From NCBI RefSeq assembly GCF_000315425.1, contig NZ_JH992923.1, positions 340,459-404,458 of the forward strand: DNA of 64,000 bases, written 5' to 3'. A program made the position numbers and the translations under genes. Every line of letters begins with the position of its first letter. Position 1 is the first letter of the stretch. Under the pieces are notes generated by a model. The model worked only from the letters and a program-made list of their open reading frames with translations, searched no databases and was not told the DNA's origin. The stretch is from Massilia timonae CCUG 45783 (lineage in GTDB: Bacteria > Pseudomonadota > Gammaproteobacteria > Burkholderiales > Burkholderiaceae_D). Positions 15,149 through 23,786 of this stretch are shown here, in pieces.

Positions 15149-16531
15149 TCAGGCGGCGGCGCCCGCGAACTCGATGGTCGCCGTCAACCCGCGGCCGCCG
15201 TCGCCGTCCGACAGCACGATGATGCCGCCATTGCGCGCGGCGCCGCGTTCGGCGATCGCCAGTCCCAGGCCGCTGCCCGATTGCTCCTGTCCCGGCACCC
15301 GGTAGAAGCGTTCGAACACCTTGTCGCGCAGGTCGGGGGCGATGCCCGGCCCCTGGTCGGCGATCGCCAGCCGATAGATGTGGCCGATGCGGTGGAGGCG
15401 TACCGCGATGCGGCTGTCCTGCGGCGAATACTTGATCGCGTTGCTGATCAGGTTATCGACGGCCGACGCCATGCTTTCCAGGTGCAGCGGCACGCTGCCG
15501 TCGCCATCGGCGTGGAACTCGATCTCGATATTGCGCTGCACCGCGAGGTGGGCCGCCGCCGCCACCCGGTCGCGCACGAACTCGGCGACGTCGGTCTGCG
15601 GGCAGGGATGGTCGAGCTGCGGCTCGGCGCGCGCCCGCTCGAGGGCCAGCAGCTGGTGCACGGTGTGGGTGGCGCGCGCCACGCCGCTTCGCAGGCCGGC
15701 CGCCGGTTCGGCGCAGCGCTCGGCCATCTCGCTGCCGGCGCGGCTGAGCAGCACATGGGCATTGATCTGGATCGCCGCCAGCGGCGTCTTGAGCTCGTGG
15801 GCGGCGTCGGTCAGGAACTCGTGCTCGTGCTCGATGCGCTGCGACAGGCGCGCCATCAGGCCGTTGATCGCGTCCACCAGCGGCGACAGTTCGCGGTAGA
15901 TGGAATCGGGCAGGGGCGTCAGGTCGCCGTCCGAACGCTGGGCGATGCTTGACGCGATCGAACGCAGCGGACGCAGGCCAATGCCGACGATCAGCCAGGC
16001 GGGAATCAGGAGGAGCGGCAGGCTGAAGATGGTCGAGGACAGCAGGAAGCCGACGCCGCCGATCGAGAACATCCATTCGTCGTCGACTTCGTGGCTGCGC
16101 TCGACCAGGATGTCCTGGGCCTTGTCGTGCGCTTCCCAGCGCACCCAGGAATAGGCGTCGCGGGTGGCGACTTCGGGCAGCCGGTCGGGCCACTGCGGCG
16201 CCGAGTTGTAGATCAGGCGGCCGTGCAGCCAGACGCGCACCCGCACGTGCGAGTGGTAATCCAGTTCCTGGAACATGCGCACGCGGTTCGCCTCGATCTC
16301 CGCCAATACCGGCAGCATGCGCGCCACATCCGGGCCGACGTCCGACAGGTGGGCCTGGATATTGGCGGTGTGAGCCTTGTTCTCGCTGAAGGTGCGGCTG
16401 CGCTGGGTGGCCTTGGCCTCGAGGAATACCCACACCAGTCCGATGATGGCCACGCCGATGATCACGCCCGTGAAGCTGAACATCAGGCGCTGGAACAGCG
16501 ACGACGGCCGGTTCGCCAGCCGCCTAAGCAT
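15149..16531 (-). CDS. Sensor histidine kinase (TctE/QseC-like)
   Basis: 460 aa inner-membrane kinase. TM1 is at about 16-38; a periplasmic sensor of ~120 residues follows; TM2 is at about 165-187 (STIFSLPLLLIPAWLIVGIGL). Next come HAMP, then HisKA with H245 in DAAHELKTPLAA, and HATPase with N-box NLISNAIKYSP, G1 DQGPGIAP, F-box FERFYR and G2 GSGLGLAI. Overlaps the response regulator stop by 8 bp and is translated after it. The signal is not evident. The pair sits beside a large carbohydrate TonB receptor gene transcribed divergently, which it may control. Confidence 0.92.
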   Translation of the reverse strand: MLRRLANRPSSLFQRLMFSFTGVIIGVAIIGLVWVFLEAKATQRSRTFSENKAHTANIQAHLSDVGPDVARMLPVLAEIEANRVRMFQELDYHSHVRVRVWLHGRLIYNSAPQWPDRLPEVATRDAYSWVRWEAHDKAQDILVERSHEVDDEWMFSIGGVGFLLSSTIFSLPLLLIPAWLIVGIGLRPLRSIASSIAQRSDGDLTPLPDSIYRELSPLVDAINGLMARLSQRIEHEHEFLTDAAHELKTPLAAIQINAHVLLSRAGSEMAERCAEPAAGLRSGVARATHTVHQLLALERARAEPQLDHPCPQTDVAEFVRDRVAAAAHLAVQRNIEIEFHADGDGSVPLHLESMASAVDNLISNAIKYSPQDSRIAVRLHRIGHIYRLAIADQGPGIAPDLRDKVFERFYRVPGQEQSGSGLGLAIAERGAARNGGIIVLSDGDGGRGLTATIEFAGAAA

Positions 16532-17186
16532 CCTGCTGCACCATGTAGCCGACGCCGCGCACGGTGCGGATCACGCCTTCGCCGATCTTCTTGCGCAGGT
16601 TGAAGATGTGCACGTCCAGGGTCTGGCTCTGGCCCTCGCCGGCGGGCAGCGCGCGCCGCTCCAGCTCGACCCGCGTCAATACCCGGTTGGCCTGCTTCAT
16701 GAGCGTCAGCAGCAGCGCGAACTCGGTCTTCGACAGGGTGACCGGCTGGCCGCCGCGCGTCACCGCCATGCGGTTTTCGTCGAGCACGATGTCGCCCGAT
16801 GTCCACAGGTTCTCTTCCAGCGTGCCGTGGCTGCGGCGCACGATGGCGCGCAGGCGCACCAGCAGCTCGGGGATCTCGAACGGCTTGATCAGGTAGTCGT
16901 CGGCGCCCAGGTCGAAGCCCTTCAGGCGGTCTTGCAGGCTGTCGCGCGCGCTGATGATCAATACCGGCAGGCGCACGCCGTCGGCGCGCAACGCGCGCAG
17001 CAGGTCGTTGCCGTCGCCGTCGGGCAGGCCGAGGTCGAGCACCACCGCGTCAAAGGCCTCGTCGCGGATGCGCGCCCCGGCGTCGGCCGCGAGGCGCAGC
17101 CACACCGCCGTGTGGCCCTCGTCCTGGAATACCGACAACAGCGCCTGGCCGATGGCGAGATCGTCTTCGATCATGAGAATTTTCAT
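16524..17186 (-). CDS. OmpR-family response regulator (QseB/TctD-like)
   Basis: 220 aa. Receiver domain (1-115) with acidic pocket E7-D8-D9, phosphoacceptor D51 (VVLDLGLPDGDG), Thr/Ser switch IISARD and K in LIKPFE. Winged-helix Trans_reg_C domain (about 125-218) ends RTVRGVGYMV. First gene of the two-component operon; the kinase gene follows with an 8-bp overlap. A direct repeat CTTCAG-N5-CTTCAG lies 46-62 bp upstream of its start, resembling a tandem half-site for this family, so autoregulation is likely. Confidence 0.93.
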   Translation of the reverse strand: MKILMIEDDLAIGQALLSVFQDEGHTAVWLRLAADAGARIRDEAFDAVVLDLGLPDGDGNDLLRALRADGVRLPVLIISARDSLQDRLKGFDLGADDYLIKPFEIPELLVRLRAIVRRSHGTLEENLWTSGDIVLDENRMAVTRGGQPVTLSKTEFALLLTLMKQANRVLTRVELERRALPAGEGQSQTLDVHIFNLRKKIGEGVIRTVRGVGYMVQQDA

Positions 17187-17227
17187 GGCGCGAGTTTACC
17201 AGCGCGGCGTAGCGACAGGGCTTTGGT

Positions 17228-17248
17228 GAATCTTCAGATTCGCTTCAG
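17228..17248. promoter_or_regulatory. Tandem CTTCAG repeat, candidate response-regulator box
   Basis: CTTCAG occurs at 17232-17237 and 17243-17248, one helical turn (11 bp) apart, as OmpR-family dimers require. The first copy is embedded in GAATCT-TC-AGATTC (17228-17241). It lies between the divergent regulator and TonB receptor genes and could serve either. Confidence 0.45.
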
Positions 17249-17333
17249 CGCATGCGTTGACCCCGCCCGCGTGATATTGGACCATCGCATCCAACCAACA
17301 CCAAGTTGGAATAAATATAATCAGGAGACAGAC

Positions 17334-20195
17334 ATGACGACACGTCGGGATGGCGCGCGGCGCCAGCTTTTCCAGTTGCATCCGGTTGCAGGCGCCTGTG
17401 CGCTGTTGATGACCATGGCGGCGCCCCTGCACGCGCAGGAAGCCGGCGCCCAGGACGCCGAGGACGCGGTCCGGCCCGCGGCGACCGTCTCGGGCGAGGC
17501 GCCGATCGCCACCGTCAACGTGTCCGGCATCCGGCGCGGCATCGAGGCGGCCATCGAGATCAAGCGCAACGCGACGTCGATTGTCGAAGCCGTGTCCGCC
17601 GAAGACATCGGCAAGCTGCCCGACACCACCGTCGCCCAGTCGATCTCGCGCCTGTCGGGCGTGACCACCCAGCGCAGCAAGATCAACGGCAAGGCGACCG
17701 AGGTCAGCGTGCGCGGCATGTCGCCGACCTTCAACGGCTCCCTGCTCAACGGCCGCGAGCAGGCCTCCACCAGCGATGCGCGCAGCCCCGAATTCGACCT
17801 GTTCCCGTCCGAGCTGACCGGCAGCGTGCTGGTGTACAAGACGCCGGACGCCAGCCTGATCGGCCAGGGCCTGGCCTCGACCATCGACCTGCGCACCCTG
17901 CGCCCGCTCGATTTCGGCAAGCGCATGTTCGCCGCCAATGCGCGCAAGGAGCGCATCGGCTTCGGTTCCGGTTCCGACCTCGGCTCGGGCCACCGCAAGA
18001 CGCTGACCTACGTCGACCAGTACTTCGGCCGCAAGCTGGGCCTGTCGGTCGGCCTCACCTCGTTCAAGCAGGACAACGGCGGCGAACTCAAATTCGACAG
18101 CTGGGGCGCCAACACCGCCGACATCGACTACAACGGCCAGACCGTCAAGGCGATCAACGGCTTCATGGCCGAGACCTCGCGCCGCAAGGCCGAGCGCGAC
18201 GGCGCCTCGGTCACCCTGCAGTTCCGGCCCAACGACAAATTCCGCTCGACCTTCGACGCGTTCTACTCGCGCGGCGAAGAGGCGACCAAGAAGACCGGCC
18301 TCGAAGGCGCGATCGTCGGCGGCACCGGCATCTACGATCCGAACGCGGTGCTCACCGACGCCACCATCGAGAACGGCATCGTCACCGCCGGCACCTTCAG
18401 CAACTACAAGGGCGACGTGCGCAATCACCTGTTCTCGAACAAGGACCGCCTGCTGTCGCTCGGCGTGAACAACGAGCTCAAGGTGGGCGAGTGGCGCATC
18501 GTGAACGACCTGTCGTACTCGAAGGGCACCAAGCGCATCAGCAATTTCGAGACCATGGCCGGCCAGCCGGGCAACACGCCCGAGAGCCAGCTCGGCTCGA
18601 TCAGCTACAGCGGCTTCAACGGCAACAACTTCGCCGACGTGCGCTACAGCCCGAGCCTGAACTACGCCGACCGCAACGTGGCCGTGCTGACCGACGTCGC
18701 CGGCTGGGGCGGCGGCCCGCTGTCGCCGCAGGCCGGCTACCTGGCGCTGCCGACCATCGACGACAAGGTGCAGGCGGTGCGCCTGTCGGCCGAGCGCGAC
18801 ACCGACTGGGGCCCGCTGGCCGCGGTGCGCTTCGGCGTCAACTACACCAAGCGCGACAAGTCGCGCCTGGGCGAAGAGGGCCGCCTGTCGGTGCGCGGCG
18901 GCGACGGCTATGCCAGCATCCCGATGCCGGGCAGCGGCATCGAGGTCGCCGGCCCGACCGGCATCCCGGTCGCCTCGTTCGATCCGACCGGCAGCCTGGG
19001 CTCGCTGTATGAACTGAACCGCTGGGTCGACGCCACCGTGCTGGCGCGCGACTGGACGGTGGGCGAGAAGGTCACCACCGCCTACCTGATGGGCGAACTC
19101 GACGGCACCCTGATGTCGCTGCCGTACAGCGGCAATATCGGCGTGCAGGTGGTCGACACCCGCCAGCGCGCCAGCGGCAACCAGGTCGACCTGGCCAACT
19201 GCACCGGCATCACCACCGACACCTGCCCGGCGGTCGTCAAGACCGGCGGCGTCGACTACACGGAGGTCTTGCCCAGCCTGAACCTGACCTTCGACCTGGG
19301 CAACGACCAGCTGCTGCGCCTGGGCGCCGGCAAGCAGGTCTCGCGCGCCAACCTGGACAACCTGAAGGCCAGCATGAACTTCGGCCTGCAGAGCGCCACC
19401 GCCGAGGACCCGGCGCTGACCGGCTTCGCCGGCAATCCGGAACTCAAGCCCTATGAAGCGCGCGCGCTCGACCTGTCGTACGAAAAATACTTCGGCAAGA
19501 AGGGCTATGTCAGCGCCGCGCTGTTCTACAAGAAGCTCGACAACTACGTGATCAATGCGCCGCAGATGTTCGACTTCGCCCAGTACACCAGCGCCAGCAC
19601 GCCGCTGCCGACCACCGGCCAGTACGCCGGCTCGACGATCGGCTTCCTGACCATGCCGCAGAACGGGGAGGGCGGCATCATGCGCGGCATCGAGCTGTCG
19701 GCCAACCTGCCGTTCGGCCTGGTCGTGAACGCGCTGGATGGCTTCGGCGTGCAGGTGAACCATTCGCATACCGATTCCTCGGTGCGCCTGCCGACCAGCG
19801 CCTTCGTCACCGGCAGCAATGCGCCGGTGTTCAACGGCGCGGTGTCCGAGATCGGCCTGCCGGGCCTGTCGCGCAACGTGACCAGCCTGCGCCTGTACTA
19901 CGAGAAGCACGGCCTGCAGGTGTCGCTGGCGGCCTACCGCCGCTCCAGCTTCATCGGCCAGATCCTCGACTACCGCAGCGAATCGCAGTTCACCTTCATC
20001 AAGGGCGAGACGATTGCCGACGCCCAGGTGTCCTACGATTTCCGGGGCGGCATGCTGCAGGGCTGGTCGGTGTTCCTGCAAGGGCATAACCTGACCAACG
20101 AACCGTTCCGCGAGTACACCAGCGATCCGACGGTGTACACCAACACCGTCACCTTCGGCCGCACCTACTCGGCGGGTCTCAACTACAAGTTCTGA
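17334..20195 (+). CDS. TonB-dependent receptor, likely for malto-oligosaccharides
   Basis: 953 aa with a long basic signal region (1-39, ending APLHAQE). The plug domain begins near residue 60 with VNVSGIRRGIEAAIEIKRNATSI and continues SAEDIGKLPDTTVAQSISRL. These are hallmarks of the Xanthomonas/Caulobacter carbohydrate TonB receptor group (TIGR01782). The barrel ends TFGRTYSAGLNYKF with terminal Phe. Followed after only 2 bp by a GH13 enzyme and then a GH97 enzyme, so imported or surface-bound ligands are most likely alpha-glucans. Start ATG 17334 has AGGAGACAGAC upstream. Confidence 0.92.
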   Translation: MTTRRDGARRQLFQLHPVAGACALLMTMAAPLHAQEAGAQDAEDAVRPAATVSGEAPIATVNVSGIRRGIEAAIEIKRNATSIVEAVSAEDIGKLPDTTVAQSISRLSGVTTQRSKINGKATEVSVRGMSPTFNGSLLNGREQASTSDARSPEFDLFPSELTGSVLVYKTPDASLIGQGLASTIDLRTLRPLDFGKRMFAANARKERIGFGSGSDLGSGHRKTLTYVDQYFGRKLGLSVGLTSFKQDNGGELKFDSWGANTADIDYNGQTVKAINGFMAETSRRKAERDGASVTLQFRPNDKFRSTFDAFYSRGEEATKKTGLEGAIVGGTGIYDPNAVLTDATIENGIVTAGTFSNYKGDVRNHLFSNKDRLLSLGVNNELKVGEWRIVNDLSYSKGTKRISNFETMAGQPGNTPESQLGSISYSGFNGNNFADVRYSPSLNYADRNVAVLTDVAGWGGGPLSPQAGYLALPTIDDKVQAVRLSAERDTDWGPLAAVRFGVNYTKRDKSRLGEEGRLSVRGGDGYASIPMPGSGIEVAGPTGIPVASFDPTGSLGSLYELNRWVDATVLARDWTVGEKVTTAYLMGELDGTLMSLPYSGNIGVQVVDTRQRASGNQVDLANCTGITTDTCPAVVKTGGVDYTEVLPSLNLTFDLGNDQLLRLGAGKQVSRANLDNLKASMNFGLQSATAEDPALTGFAGNPELKPYEARALDLSYEKYFGKKGYVSAALFYKKLDNYVINAPQMFDFAQYTSASTPLPTTGQYAGSTIGFLTMPQNGEGGIMRGIELSANLPFGLVVNALDGFGVQVNHSHTDSSVRLPTSAFVTGSNAPVFNGAVSEIGLPGLSRNVTSLRLYYEKHGLQVSLAAYRRSSFIGQILDYRSESQFTFIKGETIADAQVSYDFRGGMLQGWSVFLQGHNLTNEPFREYTSDPTVYTNTVTFGRTYSAGLNYKF

Positions 20196-20197
20196 CC

Positions 20198-21592
20198 ATG
20201 ACCGGACTGCCCATGAAACCCGTTCTTGTCCATGCCCTGGCCACGCTGGCGCTGCTGGCCGCCGCGCCGGCGGCGCCGGCGGCGCCGGCCACCGATCCTT
20301 ATCAGCCGCGGGAGTACGTCCAGTTCCAGCATGCCGACTGGACGAAGAACGCCACCATCTACCAGATCAATACGCGCCAGTTCACGCCGGAAGGCACGTT
20401 CAAGGCTGCGGCCGGCCAGCTGCCGCGCCTGAAGGAGCTGGGCGTCGACATCCTGTGGCTGATGCCGATCCACCCGATCGGCGAAATCAAGCGCAAGGGT
20501 TCGCTGGGCAGTCCCTACGCGGTGCGCGACTTCCGCGCCGTGAATCCCGAGCTGGGCACGATGGCCGACCTGCGCGCTTTCGTGGAGCGCGCCCATGCGC
20601 TGGGCCAGCGCGTGATCATCGACTGGGTCGGCAACCACACCTCGTGGGACAACGTGCTGATGACGCAGCACCCGGAGTGGTACGCCAGGGGCGCCGATGG
20701 CAAGCCGCAGCCGACGCCCTGGTTCAACTGGGACGACATCATTGACCTCGACTACGGCAAGCCCGAACTGCGCCGCTACATGACGGATGCGATGAAGTTC
20801 TGGGTCAGGGAGGCCGGCATCGACGGCTATCGCGTGGACGCCGCCGGACTGGTGCCGCAGGACTTCTGGGACCACGCCAGCCGCGAGCTGCGCGCGATCA
20901 AGCCGGTGTTCATGCTGGCCGAGTGGGAGAGCCGCGACATGCACCGCGACGCCTTCGACGCCAGCTATGCCTGGACCTGGTGGGACGCGCTGCACGACAT
21001 CGCGCGCGGCCGTTCGGACGCCACCCGCCTGCACGCGTATTACGCCTGGAACGCGAAGTTCTATCCGCGCCAGGCCTACCGCATGCTGTACACGACGAAC
21101 CACGACAAGAACGCCTGGGACGGCACCGAGTTCGAAGCCTTCGGCCCGGCGGTCGACGCGGCGATCGTGTTCAGTTTCGTCAGCGAAGGCATCCCGCTGG
21201 TCTACAACGGCCAGGAAGCGGGCAACACCAAGCGCCTGGCCTTCTTCGAGCGCGACCCGATCGCGTGGAAGGCGTCGCCCTACACGGCGCTCTACAAGAA
21301 GCTGATCGCATTGAAGAAACAGAACACGGCGCTGTGGAACGGCGAATACGGCGCGCGGATGGTGCAGGTGCCGAACAATGCGCCGGCCCAGGTCCTGAGC
21401 TTCGTGCGCGCCAACGACAAGGACAAGGTGTTCGTCGCCCTGAACCTGTCGGACAAGCCGGTCAAGGCGAGCTTCGACAAGACGCTGCATCACGGGTCGT
21501 ACCGCGACTTCGCCACCGGCGCGAAGGTCGAGGTGGGCGGATCGCTTGATGTTGAAATGGCACCGTGGAGTTACCGCGTGCTGGTGAAGTAA
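20198..21592 (+). CDS. GH13 alpha-amylase family glycosidase, exported
   Basis: 464 aa. The N-terminus MTGLPMKPVLVHALATLALLAAAPAAPAAP is a signal peptide (a second ATG at 20213 would give a tidier one). The catalytic (beta/alpha)8 barrel has region I DWVGNHTS, nucleophile D214 (GYRVDAA), acid/base E242 (LAEWES) and transition-state stabiliser D303 (NHDKN). A C-terminal beta domain follows (about 385-464). Maltogenic, cyclomaltodextrinase-like or glucanohydrolase activity in the periplasm is expected. ATG at 20198 lies 2 bp behind the receptor stop without a clear ribosome binding site, so translation is probably coupled. Three 9-bp repeats code for the AAP run in the signal peptide. Confidence 0.9.
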   Translation: MTGLPMKPVLVHALATLALLAAAPAAPAAPATDPYQPREYVQFQHADWTKNATIYQINTRQFTPEGTFKAAAGQLPRLKELGVDILWLMPIHPIGEIKRKGSLGSPYAVRDFRAVNPELGTMADLRAFVERAHALGQRVIIDWVGNHTSWDNVLMTQHPEWYARGADGKPQPTPWFNWDDIIDLDYGKPELRRYMTDAMKFWVREAGIDGYRVDAAGLVPQDFWDHASRELRAIKPVFMLAEWESRDMHRDAFDASYAWTWWDALHDIARGRSDATRLHAYYAWNAKFYPRQAYRMLYTTNHDKNAWDGTEFEAFGPAVDAAIVFSFVSEGIPLVYNGQEAGNTKRLAFFERDPIAWKASPYTALYKKLIALKKQNTALWNGEYGARMVQVPNNAPAQVLSFVRANDKDKVFVALNLSDKPVKASFDKTLHHGSYRDFATGAKVEVGGSLDVEMAPWSYRVLVK

Positions 21593-21605
21593 AACAAGGA
21601 GAGAT

Positions 21606-23663
21606 ATGGTTTCCAGATTCATGAATGTCAGCCTGGCCACGCATTGCTGCGTGGTGCTGGGCATGGTGGTGAGCTCGAGCGCCTTCGCGCTTGATGCGAC
21701 GAGCGCGAGCGTCGAGTCGCCGGGCAAGGTGCTGAACGTGTCGGTGCAGGTCGCGCCGGACGGACGCCTGTCGTACCAGGTCGAACGCAAGGGCCAGCAG
21801 GTGATCGCGCCGTCGCGCCTGGGCTTCGTGCTGGGCAGCGACAAGCCGCTCGACTCGGGCTTCAAGATCGAGCGCCAGGTGGTCACCGACCATGACAGCA
21901 CCTGGGAGCAGCCCTGGGGCGAGCGCCGCACGGTGCGCAACCACTACCGCCAGATGCGGGTCGACGTCAAGAAGAACGATGGCCGCCGCCTGGCGATCGT
22001 GTTCCGCGTGTTCGACGACGGTTTGGGCTTCCGCTACGAGTTCCCCAAGCAGCCGAACAACCGCGCGCTGCACATCGCCGACGAGCTGACCGAGTTCGTG
22101 GTCGCGCAGCCGGCCACCGCCTGGTGGCAGCAGGCGGGCGAAGTCTGGGCGCTGGAATACCCGATCCAGAAGTCGCCCCTGCGTGAAGTGGGCATGGCCA
22201 ACACCCCGATGACGGTGCGCATGGAGAACGGCACCCACATCGCCTTCCACGAGGCGGCCCTGGTCGACTATGCCTCGATGTGGCTGCGCCGGGTCGAGGG
22301 CCAGCGCCTGCGCGCGCACCTGACCCCGTCCGCCACCGGCAACCCGGTGGTGCGTACCGGCGCCTTCACCACGCCATGGCGCACGATGCAGATCGCCGAC
22401 GACGCGGCCGGCCTGTACATGTCCGACCTGGTGCTGAACCTGAACGAACCGAACAAGCTGGGCGACGTCTCCTGGGTCAAGCCGTCGAAGTACGTCGGCG
22501 TGTGGTGGGACATGCACCTGGAAACCAAGTCGTGGGCCTCGGGTCCGAAACACGGCGCCACCACCGAGTACACCAAGCGCTACATCGACTTCGCGGCCAG
22601 GAACGGTTTCCGCGGCGTGCTGGTCGAGGGCTGGAACCCGGGCTGGGACAGCGACTGGGCCGGCAACGGCGCCGACATGGACTTCACGAAGGCGCATCCG
22701 AGCTTCGACATCGCCGCCGTGACCGACTATGGGCGCAAGAAGGGCGTGCACCTGATCGGTCACCACGAGACCGGCGGCAATGTCGCGCACTACGAGAAGC
22801 AGATGGACGCGGCTTTCAAGCTGTACGCGAAACACGGCGTGGACAGCATCAAGACCGGCTACGTGACCGACGGCGGCGCGGCCCAGTTCATGGGCAAGAA
22901 CGGCAAGGTCCACTTCGGCTACACCGATTCGCAAGAGGGCGTGCGCCACTACCAGAAGGTGGTCGAGGAGGCGGCGCGCTACAAGATCGCGATCAACACC
23001 CATGAGCCGGTGAAGGACACCGGCCTGCGCCGCACGTATCCGAACTGGATCTCGCGCGAAGGCGCGCGCGGCGTCGAGTACAACGCCTGGGGCAATCCGG
23101 TCAACAGCGTCGACCACGAGGCCAACCTGGTGTTCACCCGCATGCTGAGCGGCCCGCTGGACTACACGCCGGGCATCCTGAGCCTGGAGGGCAAGGACAA
23201 GAAGCCGTTCAACTCCACCCAGGCCAAGCAGCTGGCCAACTTTGTCGTGATCTATTCGCCGGTGGTGATGGCGGCCGACCTGATCGAGCACTACGAGCGC
23301 TATCCGGGCCCGTTCCAGTTCATCAAGGACGTGCCGACCGACTGGGAAGACACCCGCGTGCCGCACGGCGCGGTGGGCGAATACGTGACCATCGCGCGCA
23401 AGGACCGCGCGTCAAGCGCCTGGTACGTCGGCTCGGTGACCGATGGCGCCAGGCGCACGCTGGACCTGAAGCTGGACTTCCTGGACGCCGGCAAGACCTA
23501 CGTGGCCGAGATCTACCGCGACGGCGACAACGCCGACTACCGCGACGACAAGCGCCGCTTCGACATCGTGATCGAGAAGCGCAACGTCACCAGCCTTGAC
23601 ACCATCAAGATGGTGCTGGCGCCGGGCGGTGGGCAGGCGATTCGCCTTGTGCCCGTGAAGTAA
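21606..23663 (+). CDS. GH97 alpha-glucosidase (SusB-like), exported
   Basis: 685 aa with signal peptide (about 1-29, ending SSSAFA). It shows an N-terminal beta-sandwich, a central barrel with WWDMHLETKSW and GFRGVLVEGWNPGWD, and a C-terminal sandwich. E467 in NTHEPVK and E491 in GARGVEYNAWG are 24 residues apart, as are the Glu pair of Bacteroides SusB. That marks the inverting alpha-glucosidase subgroup rather than the retaining alpha-galactosidase one. It releases glucose from malto-oligosaccharides in the periplasm. RBS AAGGAGAG, 13 bp behind the GH13 gene; third gene of the glucan operon. Confidence 0.92.
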   Translation: MVSRFMNVSLATHCCVVLGMVVSSSAFALDATSASVESPGKVLNVSVQVAPDGRLSYQVERKGQQVIAPSRLGFVLGSDKPLDSGFKIERQVVTDHDSTWEQPWGERRTVRNHYRQMRVDVKKNDGRRLAIVFRVFDDGLGFRYEFPKQPNNRALHIADELTEFVVAQPATAWWQQAGEVWALEYPIQKSPLREVGMANTPMTVRMENGTHIAFHEAALVDYASMWLRRVEGQRLRAHLTPSATGNPVVRTGAFTTPWRTMQIADDAAGLYMSDLVLNLNEPNKLGDVSWVKPSKYVGVWWDMHLETKSWASGPKHGATTEYTKRYIDFAARNGFRGVLVEGWNPGWDSDWAGNGADMDFTKAHPSFDIAAVTDYGRKKGVHLIGHHETGGNVAHYEKQMDAAFKLYAKHGVDSIKTGYVTDGGAAQFMGKNGKVHFGYTDSQEGVRHYQKVVEEAARYKIAINTHEPVKDTGLRRTYPNWISREGARGVEYNAWGNPVNSVDHEANLVFTRMLSGPLDYTPGILSLEGKDKKPFNSTQAKQLANFVVIYSPVVMAADLIEHYERYPGPFQFIKDVPTDWEDTRVPHGAVGEYVTIARKDRASSAWYVGSVTDGARRTLDLKLDFLDAGKTYVAEIYRDGDNADYRDDKRRFDIVIEKRNVTSLDTIKMVLAPGGGQAIRLVPVK

Positions 23664-23682
23664 CGGAACGTCGCGCACGACG

Positions 23683-23722
23683 CGAACGCGCATGGACCGG
23701 AAGCACCGGCCCTGCGCGTTCG
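23683..23722 (+). terminator. Hairpin after the glucan-utilisation operon
   Basis: CGAACGCGCA (23683-23692) pairs perfectly with TGCGCGTTCG (23713-23722); the loop contains a further short stem (ACCGG/CCGG). Only a short T stretch follows (GGATTT). It separates GH97 from the MFS gene. Confidence 0.55.
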
Positions 23723-23786
23723 GCGGATTTGGCATATGCTGTCGGATTGTCCATACCGCGTTGGCGCAATCCGAGTCCGTCGTCCC

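Noticed and set aside
16377..17333. N-terminal extension of the glucan TonB receptor frame back to 16377
   Set aside because: The upstream part is antisense to the two-component genes; the signal peptide and ribosome binding site mark 17334 as the start.
17196..20087. 963-codon minus-strand frame opposite the glucan TonB receptor
   Set aside because: No domain signature; the opposite strand is a clear receptor.
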